The translations under genes were made by a program, and so were the position numbers. From the NCBI GenBank assembly GCA_021771035.1, contig JAETPU010000001.1, forward strand, positions 124,001 to 188,000: a DNA stretch of 64,000 nucleotides. The letters are read 5' to 3'. Below, piece by piece: positions 42,229 to 51,317 of the stretch (position 1 is its first letter; the number at the start of each line of letters is the position of its first letter). Below the pieces are notes generated by a model. It was not told the origin of the DNA, did no database searches, and saw only the letters and a program-made list of their open reading frames with translations. The DNA is from Marvinbryantia formatexigens. GTDB taxonomy: Bacteria; Bacillota; Clostridia; Oscillospirales; Ruminococcaceae.

Positions 42229-42915
42229 TCATTCGGGTATTATTAAATTCGGCTGAAGCTCCCGCAGCTGTGGCTGTGCCCTGATTAGGAGCCGCGCTGT
42301 CAGGGATTCCTGTTCAAACCAGGGTTCATCCGATGCCCTCAGCAGCTGAGGGCGGCGTACGATATTCAGCCGCCAGCAGGGCATTTGAGGAAGCATGGAC
42401 AAGAGCTGCCGGAGCATCTCCATTGTAAATCCGGGATACAGCGTCGTGCGTACTTCATAGGGAACACCGTGTGTTTCCAGCAGCTGCAGGCATTCCAGAA
42501 TTTTCTGAAAGCTTCCGGCGCCGCATACCTTCTTATAATCCCGCGGGAGCGCTTTGATATCCACAGCCACATAGTCCAGGAGCTTTTCCCCGATGAGTAT
42601 CCCGAGCACCTGGGGATGCTGCCCGTTGGTATCCAGCTTGGTACGGTACCCAAGGCTGCGAACCTGGATTAGAAACTCCTTCAGATCCGGCTGCAAAGCC
42701 GGTTCCCCGCCGCTTACCACAACGCCGTCCAACAGGCCCTGCCGCCGCCGCAGGAAATGGAGCACTTCCTCCTGGGAGATGCAGTCCCCCTGCCCAAGAA
42801 GGCTTCGGTTATGACAATAAAAGCAGTCCAAATCACATCCGCGGGTAAAAACTACACAGCTGAGCACGCCTGGAAAATCCAGGGTACTGGTTCTCTGAAT
42901 GCCACCGATTCTCAT
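42229..42915 (-). CDS. nrdG: anaerobic ribonucleoside-triphosphate reductase activating protein
   Basis: 228 residues, radical SAM enzyme with CDLDCFYC (CxxxCxxC) near residue 28, and GGEP. Makes the glycyl radical on NrdD. Start overlaps the nrdD stop by 4 bases (ATGA). The short 4Fe-4S-SAM activase lies directly after its substrate as usual. Confidence 0.96.
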   Translation of the reverse strand: MRIGGIQRTSTLDFPGVLSCVVFTRGCDLDCFYCHNRSLLGQGDCISQEEVLHFLRRRQGLLDGVVVSGGEPALQPDLKEFLIQVRSLGYRTKLDTNGQHPQVLGILIGEKLLDYVAVDIKALPRDYKKVCGAGSFQKILECLQLLETHGVPYEVRTTLYPGFTMEMLRQLLSMLPQMPCWRLNIVRRPQLLRASDEPWFEQESLTARLLIRAQPQLRELQPNLIIPE

Positions 42916-45005
42916 ACTGCCAATTCTTCTTTCCGGATGACATATTTTTTACGCTGGCGATATTCCTCCTGTTTTCCCTTATGGAAGTTCTGTACCGGCC
43001 GCAGGTACCCGACAACCCGGCTCCACACCTCAGTTTTTCTTCCGCAGTCCGGACAGGTATAGACCTCGCCGTTGAGGTAGCCATGCTCCGGGCAGACAGA
43101 AAATGTAGGCGTCAGCGAGAGATAGGGAAGCTTATAATTGGTAAACGCCTTTTTCAGCAGCTGCTTGGCAACCTCAATGTCCCGGATCTGCTCGCCCAGA
43201 TACAAGTGCAGAACCGTGCCGCCGGTATACTTGCATTGAAGCTCATCCTGCAAATCCAGAGTCTCAAAGATATCGTCCGTGAAGCCAACCGGAAGCTGGG
43301 TGGAGTTGGTGTAGTAGGGTTCCTCCTCGCCGGCTGTCAGAATATCCGGGTATTTCTTTTTGTCCAGCTGGGCGAGGCTGTAACTGGTTCCCTCCGCCGG
43401 AGTTGCCTCCAGGTTGTATACGTGACCGGTCTCCTCCTGGAACCGGGTGATGGTATCCCGCATGAAGTCCAGGGTTTCCAGGGCGAACTCCTGGCCCTTG
43501 GGTGTGGTGATATCCTCCCCTAAAAAGTTCAGGCAGGCCTCGTTCATCCCAATGAGCCCAATGGTGTTAAAATGGTTGAACCAGTAGCTGCCGGTGCGAT
43601 CCTTCACATTCTGCAGGTAATGGGCAGAATAGGGGTACATCCCGCGCTGAGTCTGCTCCTCGATAGTTTTGCGCTTGATCTCCAGGCTCTCCCGGGCAAG
43701 CTCCATCATTTCCAGCAGGCGCCCGCGGAATTGCTGCTTTGTTTCGGACAGATACCCGATTCTCGGAAGGTTGATGGTCACCACGCCAATGGAGCCGGTG
43801 AGCGGATTGGAACCGAAAAGCCCTCCTCCCCGCTTGCGGAGCTCCCCGGTATTCAGCCGCAGGCGGCAGCACATGGAAAGCGCGTCCTCGGGAGAAAGAT
43901 CAGAATTGATATAATTAGAAAAATACGGAATTCCATATTTGCAGGTAATCTCCATGAACCGGTTGACCACCGGGCTGTCCCACTCAAAATCCGCCGTCAC
44001 ATTGATGGTGGGGATTGGGAAGGTAAACACGCGTCCCTTGCGGTCGCCCTCCATCATTACCTCGCAAAAAGCGGTGTTGATGAGATCCATTTCGGCCTGG
44101 AAATCTCCATAGGTGTCCTCCTGGGGCACGCCGCCGATAATGACCGCCTGATCCCGGAGGGTGCGCGGCGGGTGGATATCAAAGGTCAGATTGGAAAACG
44201 GGCACTGAAAGCCCACCCGGGTGGGCACATTCAGATTAAAAATAAACTCCTGTATTGCCTGCTTGACCGTCGGATAATCCAGCCCGTCATAGCGGACAAA
44301 GGGGGCGCAATAGGTGTCAAAGCTGCTCCAGGCCTGGGCGCCCGCAGTTTCGCCCTGGGTGGTGAAGGTGGAATTGACGATCTGCCCTAAAAAGCTGCGC
44401 AGATGCTTCGCCGGGCTGGATTCCACTTTTCCCTCCACCCCGCCGAAGCCGTCTGTCAGGAGCTGTTTTAAATCCCAGCCGGCACAATAGGGGCCGAAAA
44501 AGCCCAGATCATGCAGATGCAGATCTCCGGAGAGATGGGCGTCGCGGATGGACTGGGGGTAAATTTCATGGAGCCAGTACTGTTTGGTAAAGGTCTCCCG
44601 GATATAGTTGTTCATTCCGTTGACCGATTTCTGCGCATTGGCGTTTTCCTTCACCCGCCAATCGTTATCTCCCAGGTATTTGGAGAACATCTCGATGGTA
44701 GCGCCGATGAGCGCGTTGGCCTCGCGGGCGCTGCGGCGTTTTTCCCGATAGAGAATATATGCCTTGGAGGTTTTGGCATGGCCGTTCTCAATTAAAACCT
44801 TTTCCACAAGATCCTGGATGGCCTCAACATCCGCAATGGAGTCCCCGTATTTTTGCTCTGCCAGGCGCACCACATCCTGGGTGAGAAGCTCCGCCTTCTC
44901 CCAGTCGTTTCCGCCGACAGCATTGGCTGCTCTGAAAATAGCCCGTGTTATCTTTTCGCTCTGAAATGGAACCACTGCTCCATTGCGCTTCCGAATTTCC
45001 TTCAT
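42912..45005 (-). CDS. nrdD: anaerobic ribonucleoside-triphosphate reductase
   Basis: 697 residues. N-terminal ATP-cone (KRNGAVVPFQSEKITRAIFRAANAVGG), the ten-strand barrel with CAPFVRYDG and FNTIGLIGMNEACLNFLGED, a zinc site near the end (CPEHGYLNGEVYTCPDCG) and the glycyl radical loop RVVGYLRPV. Reduces NTPs to dNTPs without oxygen. Tandem NrdR-like boxes lie just upstream. Confidence 0.97.
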   Translation of the reverse strand: MKEIRKRNGAVVPFQSEKITRAIFRAANAVGGNDWEKAELLTQDVVRLAEQKYGDSIADVEAIQDLVEKVLIENGHAKTSKAYILYREKRRSAREANALIGATIEMFSKYLGDNDWRVKENANAQKSVNGMNNYIRETFTKQYWLHEIYPQSIRDAHLSGDLHLHDLGFFGPYCAGWDLKQLLTDGFGGVEGKVESSPAKHLRSFLGQIVNSTFTTQGETAGAQAWSSFDTYCAPFVRYDGLDYPTVKQAIQEFIFNLNVPTRVGFQCPFSNLTFDIHPPRTLRDQAVIIGGVPQEDTYGDFQAEMDLINTAFCEVMMEGDRKGRVFTFPIPTINVTADFEWDSPVVNRFMEITCKYGIPYFSNYINSDLSPEDALSMCCRLRLNTGELRKRGGGLFGSNPLTGSIGVVTINLPRIGYLSETKQQFRGRLLEMMELARESLEIKRKTIEEQTQRGMYPYSAHYLQNVKDRTGSYWFNHFNTIGLIGMNEACLNFLGEDITTPKGQEFALETLDFMRDTITRFQEETGHVYNLEATPAEGTSYSLAQLDKKKYPDILTAGEEEPYYTNSTQLPVGFTDDIFETLDLQDELQCKYTGGTVLHLYLGEQIRDIEVAKQLLKKAFTNYKLPYLSLTPTFSVCPEHGYLNGEVYTCPDCGRKTEVWSRVVGYLRPVQNFHKGKQEEYRQRKKYVIRKEELAV

Positions 45006-45021
45006 CGGCTCTGCCTTCCTT

Positions 45022-45064
45022 CCAAATATTGTGTCACTAACAGCAAGTATATACTAGATATTGA
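45022..45064 (-). promoter_or_regulatory. possible tandem NrdR boxes upstream of nrdD
   Basis: Two ATATTG-centred elements, 45026-45031 (in CCAAATATTGTGTC) and 45058-45063 (in ACTAGATATTGAAA), offset by 32 bases, about three helical turns as usual for paired NrdR boxes (ACACWATATWTTGTG-like). They start 17 bases above the nrdD ATG, rather close, so promoter overlap is likely. Confidence 0.4.
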
Positions 45065-45370
45065 AAATCTTCAAGAGGAAATAGCGCACAACAAAAAGCA
45101 CAGCGATCTGTACAAAATTTTCTTCCTGGTGCCGGCGGGGAATTTCACCTCTGGATTCTGCAAAAAACCACCGTTCAGGTATCAAAGAAATGGTGCTGTT
45201 CCCGCGCAGATTTCCCGATTTTGCCGGCCGTTATGCCGCTAAATCCGGAGGTTTATTTCCGGCCTTTGGGCCGCTGACCGGTATCGAAATGCGCACAGGG
45301 CCAAACCGGCCCGGGGTATCCCAAAGGCCGCCTCCAATGGGTTCGGGACGCCTGTTCCCTCACGCAAAAC
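45065..45370. other. gene-less spacer
   Basis: No gene recognised upstream of nrdD up to the terminator at 45371; the nrdD promoter should lie in its AT-rich left part. Confidence 0.5.
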
Positions 45371-45397
45371 AGCCGCCGGGGCTTGCCCCAGCGGCTG
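45371..45397 (-). terminator. terminator of the second signalling operon
   Basis: Minus strand CAGCCGCtGGGGC, AA, GCCCCgGCGGCTG then TTTTGCG, 27 bases after the stop at 45424. Confidence 0.85.
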
Positions 45398-45423
45398 ATA
45401 CTCTCAATGTGTTTTCCCGGTTT

Positions 45424-47481
45424 TCAGTTATCCATCGGAGAAAGAACGGAGAGCAGCTCATGCATGGATTCATTGTAGAAGTGGTACTGCGCCCGGCCGT
45501 TTTTCTTAGCAGAATACAATGCCTGGTCGGCTGTATGGAACAGCCCCTCATAATCCGCACCGTTTTGGGGGAACAGGGAAACACCCATACTCACGGTAAT
45601 TTGGAAATCCTGGAATTTCCCCTGCAGGGAATGGAAGATCCGCTGGACAAACGGTTCGATCTCCTCCTTGTATTCAGCGAAAATCAGGAATTCATCTCCG
45701 CCAATCCGGGCGGCAATATCCCCGCTGCGGGTATTGGACAATACCGTCTGGGCCACGTGCTGCAGGACTTGATCCCCAAACATATGACCATACTGATCGT
45801 TGGCATCCTTAAAGAAGTCCAGATCAAACAAAATCAAGGCAAAATGTTTCTCCTGCCCCACAGCCAACGCCTCCTGGGCGGCCTTGCGCGCAGACATATG
45901 GTTATACAGCTGTGTGAGGGAATCCTGCTCCGCCATTCTGCGCAGCTGTGTCAGGCGCATATGCTCTTCATGGATATCGATAAATTTCCCAATGAAGCCG
46001 ATTACCTCCATGGGCTCCTCCCCCAGCCAGAGAGGACGGGCCACCGCCTTATACCAGCGGCTCTGCCCTTTTACCTGAAGGCAGTAGACGCCCCCGGCAA
46101 TTGGATTTTCAGGGGTGGCCTGGTTCAGGCGCTTCTGCAAATCCAGGTAGTCCTCCCTGCGGAATACCTGGAACAGGCTGGCGTCCTCCTCCGGATGGAC
46201 AATCAGTTCACTAAGCCCCAGCTGTGAGGCTCCCCACTGGGACATGGTGAGAATATCGGTGCGCCGGTCAATTTCAAATTGAATTTCATTGGACATAGAG
46301 GCAAAAAACTGATATTTGATGCGCTCCTGTTCCAGGAGGGCCAGCGTTCTGCTGGAGGCTTGTCCGCTAGCAATCATCCTGCTGGTGAGCTGCCAGGATT
46401 CCACATCCGAAATTCCATTGAGGGAACGTATTTTCAGTTCCTCCTCCAAGTGGGGGCCGACTCTCTTCAGGCAATCCAGAAGAATGGGGTTAAACGCGCC
46501 GCATTCCCCGTTGAGAATCATATTCAGCGCGGTGGCATGGGAAAACGCGGGCTTATATACCCGTACATTGGTGAGTGCGTCATACACATCGGCCAGGGCG
46601 ACCACCTGCGCTGAAATTGGAATTTCCTCCCCTTTCAGGGAATCCGGATATCCCCGGCCGTCATAGCGTTCATGGTGCCAGCGGCAGATATCCCTGGCCA
46701 CCCGGACCAGCTCCACGTTTTGACGGTAGGGGGCGTTTTCCAGGATCTGCGCCCCGATTGCGCTGTGGGTCTTCATCACTTCGAATTCCTGAGCCGTCAG
46801 CTTGCCGGGCTTATTGAGAATGGCCTCGGGAATGGAAATTTTTCCGATATCGTGGAGAGCGGAAGCATTCACAATCAGCGAGAGCTGCGAAGACGTCATA
46901 GGATAGCGATCGGTGATTTTGAGCAGCTGGCGCAGGAGAATTTCCGTAATCAAACGGATGTGCAGCACGTGCAGGCCGCTTTCGCCGTTACGGAATTCCA
47001 CAATATTGCTCAGGATTTCCACCATGAGAAAGTTGTTCTTTTCTTTCTCCACGATCTGCTCGGCCACCATACCCTCCAGCATTTTCTGCTTGCTGTAGAG
47101 CATAATTGTGTTGCGCACACGGCGCTGGACGGTTTTTTCATCAAAGGGACGGCTGATATAATCTGTAGCGCCTAAATCATAGGCGTGATCAATATAGCTG
47201 GATGAGGTCTCCGCGGATATTGTGATGACCGGCGTATCGTGGATCCAGCCGTTTTTATTCATCACGGTCAGCACTTCAAAGCCATCCATCTGCGGCATCA
47301 CGATATCCAACAGCACCAGGGCAATCTCGTCATGATGTTTATTCAGCATAGCCACGGCCTGAACGCCGTTGGATGCCTCCAGAACCTCATAATCCGTTAC
47401 CAGCATATCCGCCAGAAGCGAGCGATTCATCTCCGTATCGTCCACAATCAAAAGCGTGTGCCGTTTTTCCAAAGTCCTCAC
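45424..47481 (-). CDS. response regulator REC-HD-GYP-PAS-GGDEF
   Basis: 685 residues. Receiver with D59 (VLLDIVMP; the usual Lys reads Arg in ISRPF). HD-GYP phosphodiesterase about 150-345 with HD at 209-210, HH at 268-269 and GRGYP 274-278. A PAS-like sensor about 375-515. GGDEF cyclase about 530-680 with an intact GGDEF and the RSGD inhibitory site five residues before it. It can in principle make and break c-di-GMP. Start GTG at 47481, 18 bases after the Hpt gene; a downstream TTG at 47472 is an alternative. Confidence 0.93.
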   Translation of the reverse strand: MRTLEKRHTLLIVDDTEMNRSLLADMLVTDYEVLEASNGVQAVAMLNKHHDEIALVLLDIVMPQMDGFEVLTVMNKNGWIHDTPVITISAETSSSYIDHAYDLGATDYISRPFDEKTVQRRVRNTIMLYSKQKMLEGMVAEQIVEKEKNNFLMVEILSNIVEFRNGESGLHVLHIRLITEILLRQLLKITDRYPMTSSQLSLIVNASALHDIGKISIPEAILNKPGKLTAQEFEVMKTHSAIGAQILENAPYRQNVELVRVARDICRWHHERYDGRGYPDSLKGEEIPISAQVVALADVYDALTNVRVYKPAFSHATALNMILNGECGAFNPILLDCLKRVGPHLEEELKIRSLNGISDVESWQLTSRMIASGQASSRTLALLEQERIKYQFFASMSNEIQFEIDRRTDILTMSQWGASQLGLSELIVHPEEDASLFQVFRREDYLDLQKRLNQATPENPIAGGVYCLQVKGQSRWYKAVARPLWLGEEPMEVIGFIGKFIDIHEEHMRLTQLRRMAEQDSLTQLYNHMSARKAAQEALAVGQEKHFALILFDLDFFKDANDQYGHMFGDQVLQHVAQTVLSNTRSGDIAARIGGDEFLIFAEYKEEIEPFVQRIFHSLQGKFQDFQITVSMGVSLFPQNGADYEGLFHTADQALYSAKKNGRAQYHFYNESMHELLSVLSPMDN

Positions 47482-47499
47482 CCTCTTCCCAACTTCCTC

Positions 47500-47862
47500 T
47501 CAGCCCTCTATGAGCAGCTTGATGTACCGGACTGTCTTTTCATAATCCGCAGTGACCCGCTCCAGCAGTTCCCGGGCTGTGCCTGAGAACTCCCCGCACC
47601 CGCGCAGAGCCTCCGTCAGCTGGCTGCTGGACTGCGCCAAGGCGCTCAAGCCCAGATTCAGGCAGATTCCCTTGAGGGAATGGGCGGCACGAAAAGCCTC
47701 CGGAGCATTTCCCTGTTCTGTGTTCAATAATAAATCCGCATAACTGCTGTCCTGCAGAAATTTAGCTAAAAAGCGTTTGATCCGCGCCTCATCGCTCAGC
47801 CGCCGCAGGACATCCTCGTAGTCGCCGCCGATCTGCGCATAGCATTCTTTTACCGTTATCAT
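47500..47862 (-). CDS. Hpt domain protein
   Basis: 120 residues, four-helix Hpt with the phosphoacceptor in AAHSLKGICLNLG (His about 64). ATG 47862 (MITVKECYAQ) is 6-7 bases from GGAGG; the longer frame to 48024 is Cys/Arg-rich nonsense. Likely phosphate donor for the receiver of the next gene. A hybrid kinase partner is not adjacent; the one at 2-5.7 kb could serve, as could others outside the window. Confidence 0.9.
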   Translation of the reverse strand: MITVKECYAQIGGDYEDVLRRLSDEARIKRFLAKFLQDSSYADLLLNTEQGNAPEAFRAAHSLKGICLNLGLSALAQSSSQLTEALRGCGEFSGTARELLERVTADYEKTVRYIKLLIEG

Positions 47863-48146
47863 ATTGTTTCCTCCAAAGCCAAGCCCAATTCGCCTACTGC
47901 CGCACCGTCCAAAACGGAGCCGGCGGGCACAGCAGACACACCCGGTTTTACTCGTTGCCGCAATACACGTTCTGCAACTGCCCTTCATCGGGATTCCAAT
48001 ACAGGCCGGCCCCATTGAAGACACAACTGCGAAGAAGGAATTTTCCTAATTGTACCATCCTTTTCCCTATAAATCAACATATCCGGCCTATGAAGCGCAG
48101 GGCCTTCCAAGGCGGAAGACGCCGCACCGTTCTCCGACAGCAAAAA
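47863..48146. other. gene-less spacer
   Basis: Nothing recognised between the Hpt gene and the mntP terminator; the promoter of the Hpt-regulator operon should be here. Confidence 0.4.
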
Positions 48147-48178
48147 GAGGATTTCCCTCCCAGCAGAAAGAAATCCTC
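48147..48178 (-). terminator. terminator of mntP
   Basis: Minus strand GAGGATTTC, 14-base loop, GAAATCCTC then TTTTTG, 7 bases after the mntP stop. Confidence 0.8.
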
Positions 48179-48184
48179 AACGAT

Positions 48185-48760
48185 TCAGGACAGCCACATA
48201 TGCTCCACAAAAATCTTGATTCCCAGGGCAATCAGGATAAGTCCGCCGAATATTTCCGCCTTCTGCTTGAGCAGCAAGCCAAGACGGGTTCCCATAAAAA
48301 CGCCGATGATACAGCACACAAAGGTAACCAATGCAATAAAGGAAGAGGCCGTCCAGATATTCACATTCATCAGCGCAAAGCTGACGCCTACAGCCAGGGC
48401 ATCAATACTCGTGGCCACTGCCTGTACCAGCAGCAGGCGGTAGGAAAATTCCTTGCAGTTTTCCTGTGCCTGCTCGGGGCAGCGCAGTTCCCGGACTGCC
48501 TCCACCACCATTTTACCGCCGATAAATCCAAGCAGAATCAAAGCAAACCAGTGATCGATGTTTTGGACCGCGCTGGAAAACGTGGATCCCGCCAGGTATC
48601 CCAGCAGCGGCATAAGCCCCTGAAACAGCCCGAATGCCAGCGCGATACTCACGGCCTGCGTCTTCTTCATGCCCTTATAGCACATTCCGTCCGAAATTGA
48701 CACGGCAAAAGCGTCCATCGACAAACCAATCGCCAGGACAAACAGCATCCATGTACTCAT
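48185..48760 (-). CDS. mntP: manganese efflux pump MntP (YebN family)
   Basis: 191 residues, six membrane helices in two repeats; each repeat begins with the family motif of acidic residues in a helix: LAIGLSMDAFAVSISDG (about 9-25) and AVATSIDALAVGVSFA (about 112-128). Exports Mn2+. ATG 48760 is preceded by GAGAGTAGGG. The leader contains a compact folded element at 48792-48830. Confidence 0.95.
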   Translation of the reverse strand: MSTWMLFVLAIGLSMDAFAVSISDGMCYKGMKKTQAVSIALAFGLFQGLMPLLGYLAGSTFSSAVQNIDHWFALILLGFIGGKMVVEAVRELRCPEQAQENCKEFSYRLLLVQAVATSIDALAVGVSFALMNVNIWTASSFIALVTFVCCIIGVFMGTRLGLLLKQKAEIFGGLILIALGIKIFVEHMWLS

Positions 48761-48791
48761 TGCAATTCCCTACTCTCTTATCTTTTCCGAA

Positions 48792-48830
48792 TCATGCCCA
48801 GGTATCGCACCTGCGCGGCTCCCCGCATGA
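48792..48830 (-). promoter_or_regulatory. compact structured leader of mntP
   Basis: Outer arms TCATGC / GCATGA enclose a hairpin CAGGT-GCGAT-ACCTG and a GCGG/CCGC pair, 32 bases before the ATG on the minus strand. MntP genes are often under the yybP-ykoY manganese riboswitch, but the conserved loops of that class were not found here, so the identity is open. Confidence 0.35.
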
Positions 48831-49097
48831 CAGGTAAAAAAATTGGTACAATAATAATGCAGCAGATGAAAGAAACCTGACAATCCGCCGCATGAGAGAT
48901 ACAAAAAACAGTTCAGCGGGACTGATGTTTTAATGGAAACTGCGTACTATTTTCTATGTCACTCATGCGGCACAATAGAATTAATTATATGGTTTTTTTC
49001 AGAGTCTGTCAATTGTTCCTGCCCCGCCGGCCCTTCAAAATCCGCCAAACATAATCGGGAAACCCTGGGTTGGAATGGAATATTTACACTTTTTTCA
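48831..49097. other. gene-less divergent region between mntP and the DUF5685 cluster
   Basis: AT-rich; should hold the mntP promoter. No gene recognised. Confidence 0.5.
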
Positions 49098-49126
49098 TTG
49101 CATCCCACATATATTTAAGGTAAAAT
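49098..49126 (+). promoter_or_regulatory. promoter of the DUF5685-DnaJ cluster
   Basis: TTGCAT (49098-49103), 17 bases, TAAAAT (49121-49126), about 100 bases before the first gene. Confidence 0.65.
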
Positions 49127-49227
49127 GAATTTGTTTCCCTAAAAAGGAGCGTTATTTCTGTTTTTCGGCATTCTTTGGAGATGCCAAACTTGAATCAGCG
49201 AATGGTTTGCTTGAGAGGAGCCTTGTA

Positions 49228-50103
49228 TTGTTCGGCTATATAAAACCCCTGCGTGCGGATCTTCGTATTCGGGAATTTGATACCTATCAGGCCATCTACT
49301 GTGGGCTGTGCCGAAGTCTTGGACGTCTGTACGGTCCCTTTGCACGTGTTACCCTGAGCTATGATTTTACCTTTCTGGCTGTTTTGGGCCTTTCCCTGAA
49401 CAAAGAGGACGCCCCCTGCTTTGCTCCCGGGCGCTGTCCGGTAAACCCGCTGAAAAAGAAGGCCTTCTGTCAGGACAACCCTATTCTGGACTATTCCGCT
49501 TTGTGCGCTACCCTTTTGGTTTATTATAAAGCGCGGGACAGCTTGCAGGATCGCGGCTGGAAGGAAAAGCTCTCCGCCATATTCCTGTACCCTTTTGCCG
49601 CGTCTGCCCGCCGCAAGGCCGCGAAGGCCCAGCCGGAGCTGGATGCCGCATTTTCCCAGATGATGCTGCGCCAAACCGAGTTGGAAAAAGCGCAATGCTC
49701 CAATGTGGATGAGGCGGCAGAGCCGACGGCCCAGGCGCTTTCCCTGGTTTTTTCCCGGTTGAGTGACGACCCCATGCAAAAGCGTGTTCTGGAGCGACTG
49801 GGGTATTTGCTGGGAAGATATGTCTATCTGTGCGACGCGCTGGATGATTTGGCCGACGACACCAAAAAAGGCAACTACAATCCCTTTTTGTGTTCCAGCC
49901 GCAGTGAAAACCCTCAGGTTACCCTGGAAGAGCAAAAAACACAGGCGATGGGTTCCCTGAACCTGACAACCGCCGAATTGGCCTCGGCCTATGAGCTGCT
50001 GGATATTCAGCGGTTTGGGCCGATACTTGAAAATATTATCTATCAGGGACTGCCCTCTGCTGTGCGGAGTATCCGGTCTCGGGAGGAGAAAAAGTATGTC
50101 TGA
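49228..50103 (+). CDS. DUF5685 family protein
   Basis: 291 residues, all helical. TTG start at 49228 ([20 protein letters not shown]) fits the family start and has AGGAG 8 bases before. Conserved pieces: [42 protein letters not shown], and an acidic segment [20 protein letters not shown] at about 210-229. Family function is not established. It overlaps the DnaJ-like gene by 8 bases and heads a four-gene cluster. Confidence 0.85.
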   Translation: MFGYIKPLRADLRIREFDTYQAIYCGLCRSLGRLYGPFARVTLSYDFTFLAVLGLSLNKEDAPCFAPGRCPVNPLKKKAFCQDNPILDYSALCATLLVYYKARDSLQDRGWKEKLSAIFLYPFAASARRKAAKAQPELDAAFSQMMLRQTELEKAQCSNVDEAAEPTAQALSLVFSRLSDDPMQKRVLERLGYLLGRYVYLCDALDDLADDTKKGNYNPFLCSSRSENPQVTLEEQKTQAMGSLNLTTAELASAYELLDIQRFGPILENIIYQGLPSAVRSIRSREEKKYV

Positions 50104-50728
50104 TCCTTATCAAGTTCTCGGCGTATCCCGTAATGCCAGTGATGACGAAATAAAATCGGCCTACCGGGATTTAGTACGCAAATACCATCCTGATAACTAT
50201 GCAAATAACCCGTTGGCCGATTTGGCCTCGGAAAAGATGAAGGAAATCAACGAGGCCTACGAGCAGATTCAAAAGATGCGCAAGGGTTCCCAACAGACTG
50301 CGGGCGGTTATGGCTACAGCCAAGGGTATCAGGGTGCGGGCAGCTATCAGTCCCAGGGTTCCTCGCAGTTTGCGGATATCCGCCGCTTGATTCAAAGCCA
50401 GCGGATTGCCGAGGCCCAGGAGCTTCTGGATGGGGTGCCTCAAGCCCGGCGGGATGCGGAATGGTATTTTCTCATGGGCAGCGTGTTCTATACCCGCGGC
50501 TGGCTGGATCAGGCGCTGCGCCATTTCAACCAGGCAGTCAGCATGAATCCCAACAATCCGGAATACCGGGCCGCACTCAATCAAATGATGTGGCGCCAGC
50601 AGTCCGGCACCAGTCCCTATGGAGGCTACCGGACAGCGGGACAGCCGGCCGCAGGCGGCTGCGATTTATGTGACTGCTGTGCCATGTGGGCCTGTTGTGA
50701 CTGTTTGGGCAACGGCCTATGCTGCTAA
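50096..50728 (+). CDS. DnaJ-domain protein with TPR-like repeat and Cys-rich tail
   Basis: 210 residues. J domain 1-70 with HPD in VRKYHPDNY; a Gly/Tyr/Ser/Gln linker; TPR-like helices at about 105-165 ([47 protein letters not shown]); a tail [26 protein letters not shown] with eight cysteines in the last 20 residues. GGAGG before ATG 50096. A co-chaperone for DnaK, not the general DnaJ; the Cys tail may bind metal or be lipid/membrane associated (inference). Confidence 0.9.
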   Translation: MSDPYQVLGVSRNASDDEIKSAYRDLVRKYHPDNYANNPLADLASEKMKEINEAYEQIQKMRKGSQQTAGGYGYSQGYQGAGSYQSQGSSQFADIRRLIQSQRIAEAQELLDGVPQARRDAEWYFLMGSVFYTRGWLDQALRHFNQAVSMNPNNPEYRAALNQMMWRQQSGTSPYGGYRTAGQPAAGGCDLCDCCAMWACCDCLGNGLCC

Positions 50729-50746
50729 GGGAGGAATGATGCTGCA

Positions 50747-51295
50747 ATGAGTCACAATATGAGACGCAGTACACAGGTTGCACTGGGCGGCATGATTGCC
50801 GCCCTCTCTCTTTTGTTTTTGCTCCTGACGGGCGTTTTCCCCTTTGCCACCTATATTCTTCCGGCCGCAGCGGGCATTCTGCTGGTTGCAGTGGTGGTGG
50901 AGAGCGGCTGGCGCTGGGCGCTGGGCGTGTATGCCGCAGTTTCCCTGCTGGCTGTTTTCATTGCCCCGGACAGGGAAGCCGCGGTCATGTATCTGGGCTT
51001 TTTCGGGTTCTACCCGGTGCTCAAAGCGTTTTTGGAACGGCTGCACTCCCGTTTTTTAGAGTGGTTCTTGAAATTTGCTCTGTTTAACCTGTGTATGGTG
51101 GCATCCTACCTCTTCATCATCTATATCCTGGGCCTGAACGATGTTCTCACGGATTCCACGTTTGGTTTGTATACCATCCCTGTCCTGCTTGCGGCAGGCA
51201 ACATCGCCTTTTTGGTGTATGATATCGCGTTGTCCCGGCTGGTAGTATCCTATGTCCGGTGGTTCCGTCCCAAATTCCTGAGAAAATTTCACTGA
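50747..51295 (+). CDS. polytopic membrane protein, ECF S-component-like
   Basis: 182 residues with about five helices (13-32, 35-52, 56-74, 80-95, 108-132, 140-162). MRRSTQVALGGMIAALSLLFLL at the start and GRW/VYAAVSLL in the middle recall substrate-binding subunits of ECF transporters, but no signature proves it. AGGGAGGA upstream. Third gene in the cluster. Confidence 0.75.
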   Translation: MSHNMRRSTQVALGGMIAALSLLFLLLTGVFPFATYILPAAAGILLVAVVVESGWRWALGVYAAVSLLAVFIAPDREAAVMYLGFFGFYPVLKAFLERLHSRFLEWFLKFALFNLCMVASYLFIIYILGLNDVLTDSTFGLYTIPVLLAAGNIAFLVYDIALSRLVVSYVRWFRPKFLRKFH

Positions 51296-51317
51296 TTCTT
51301 TTGATTGAGGTGTAGCT

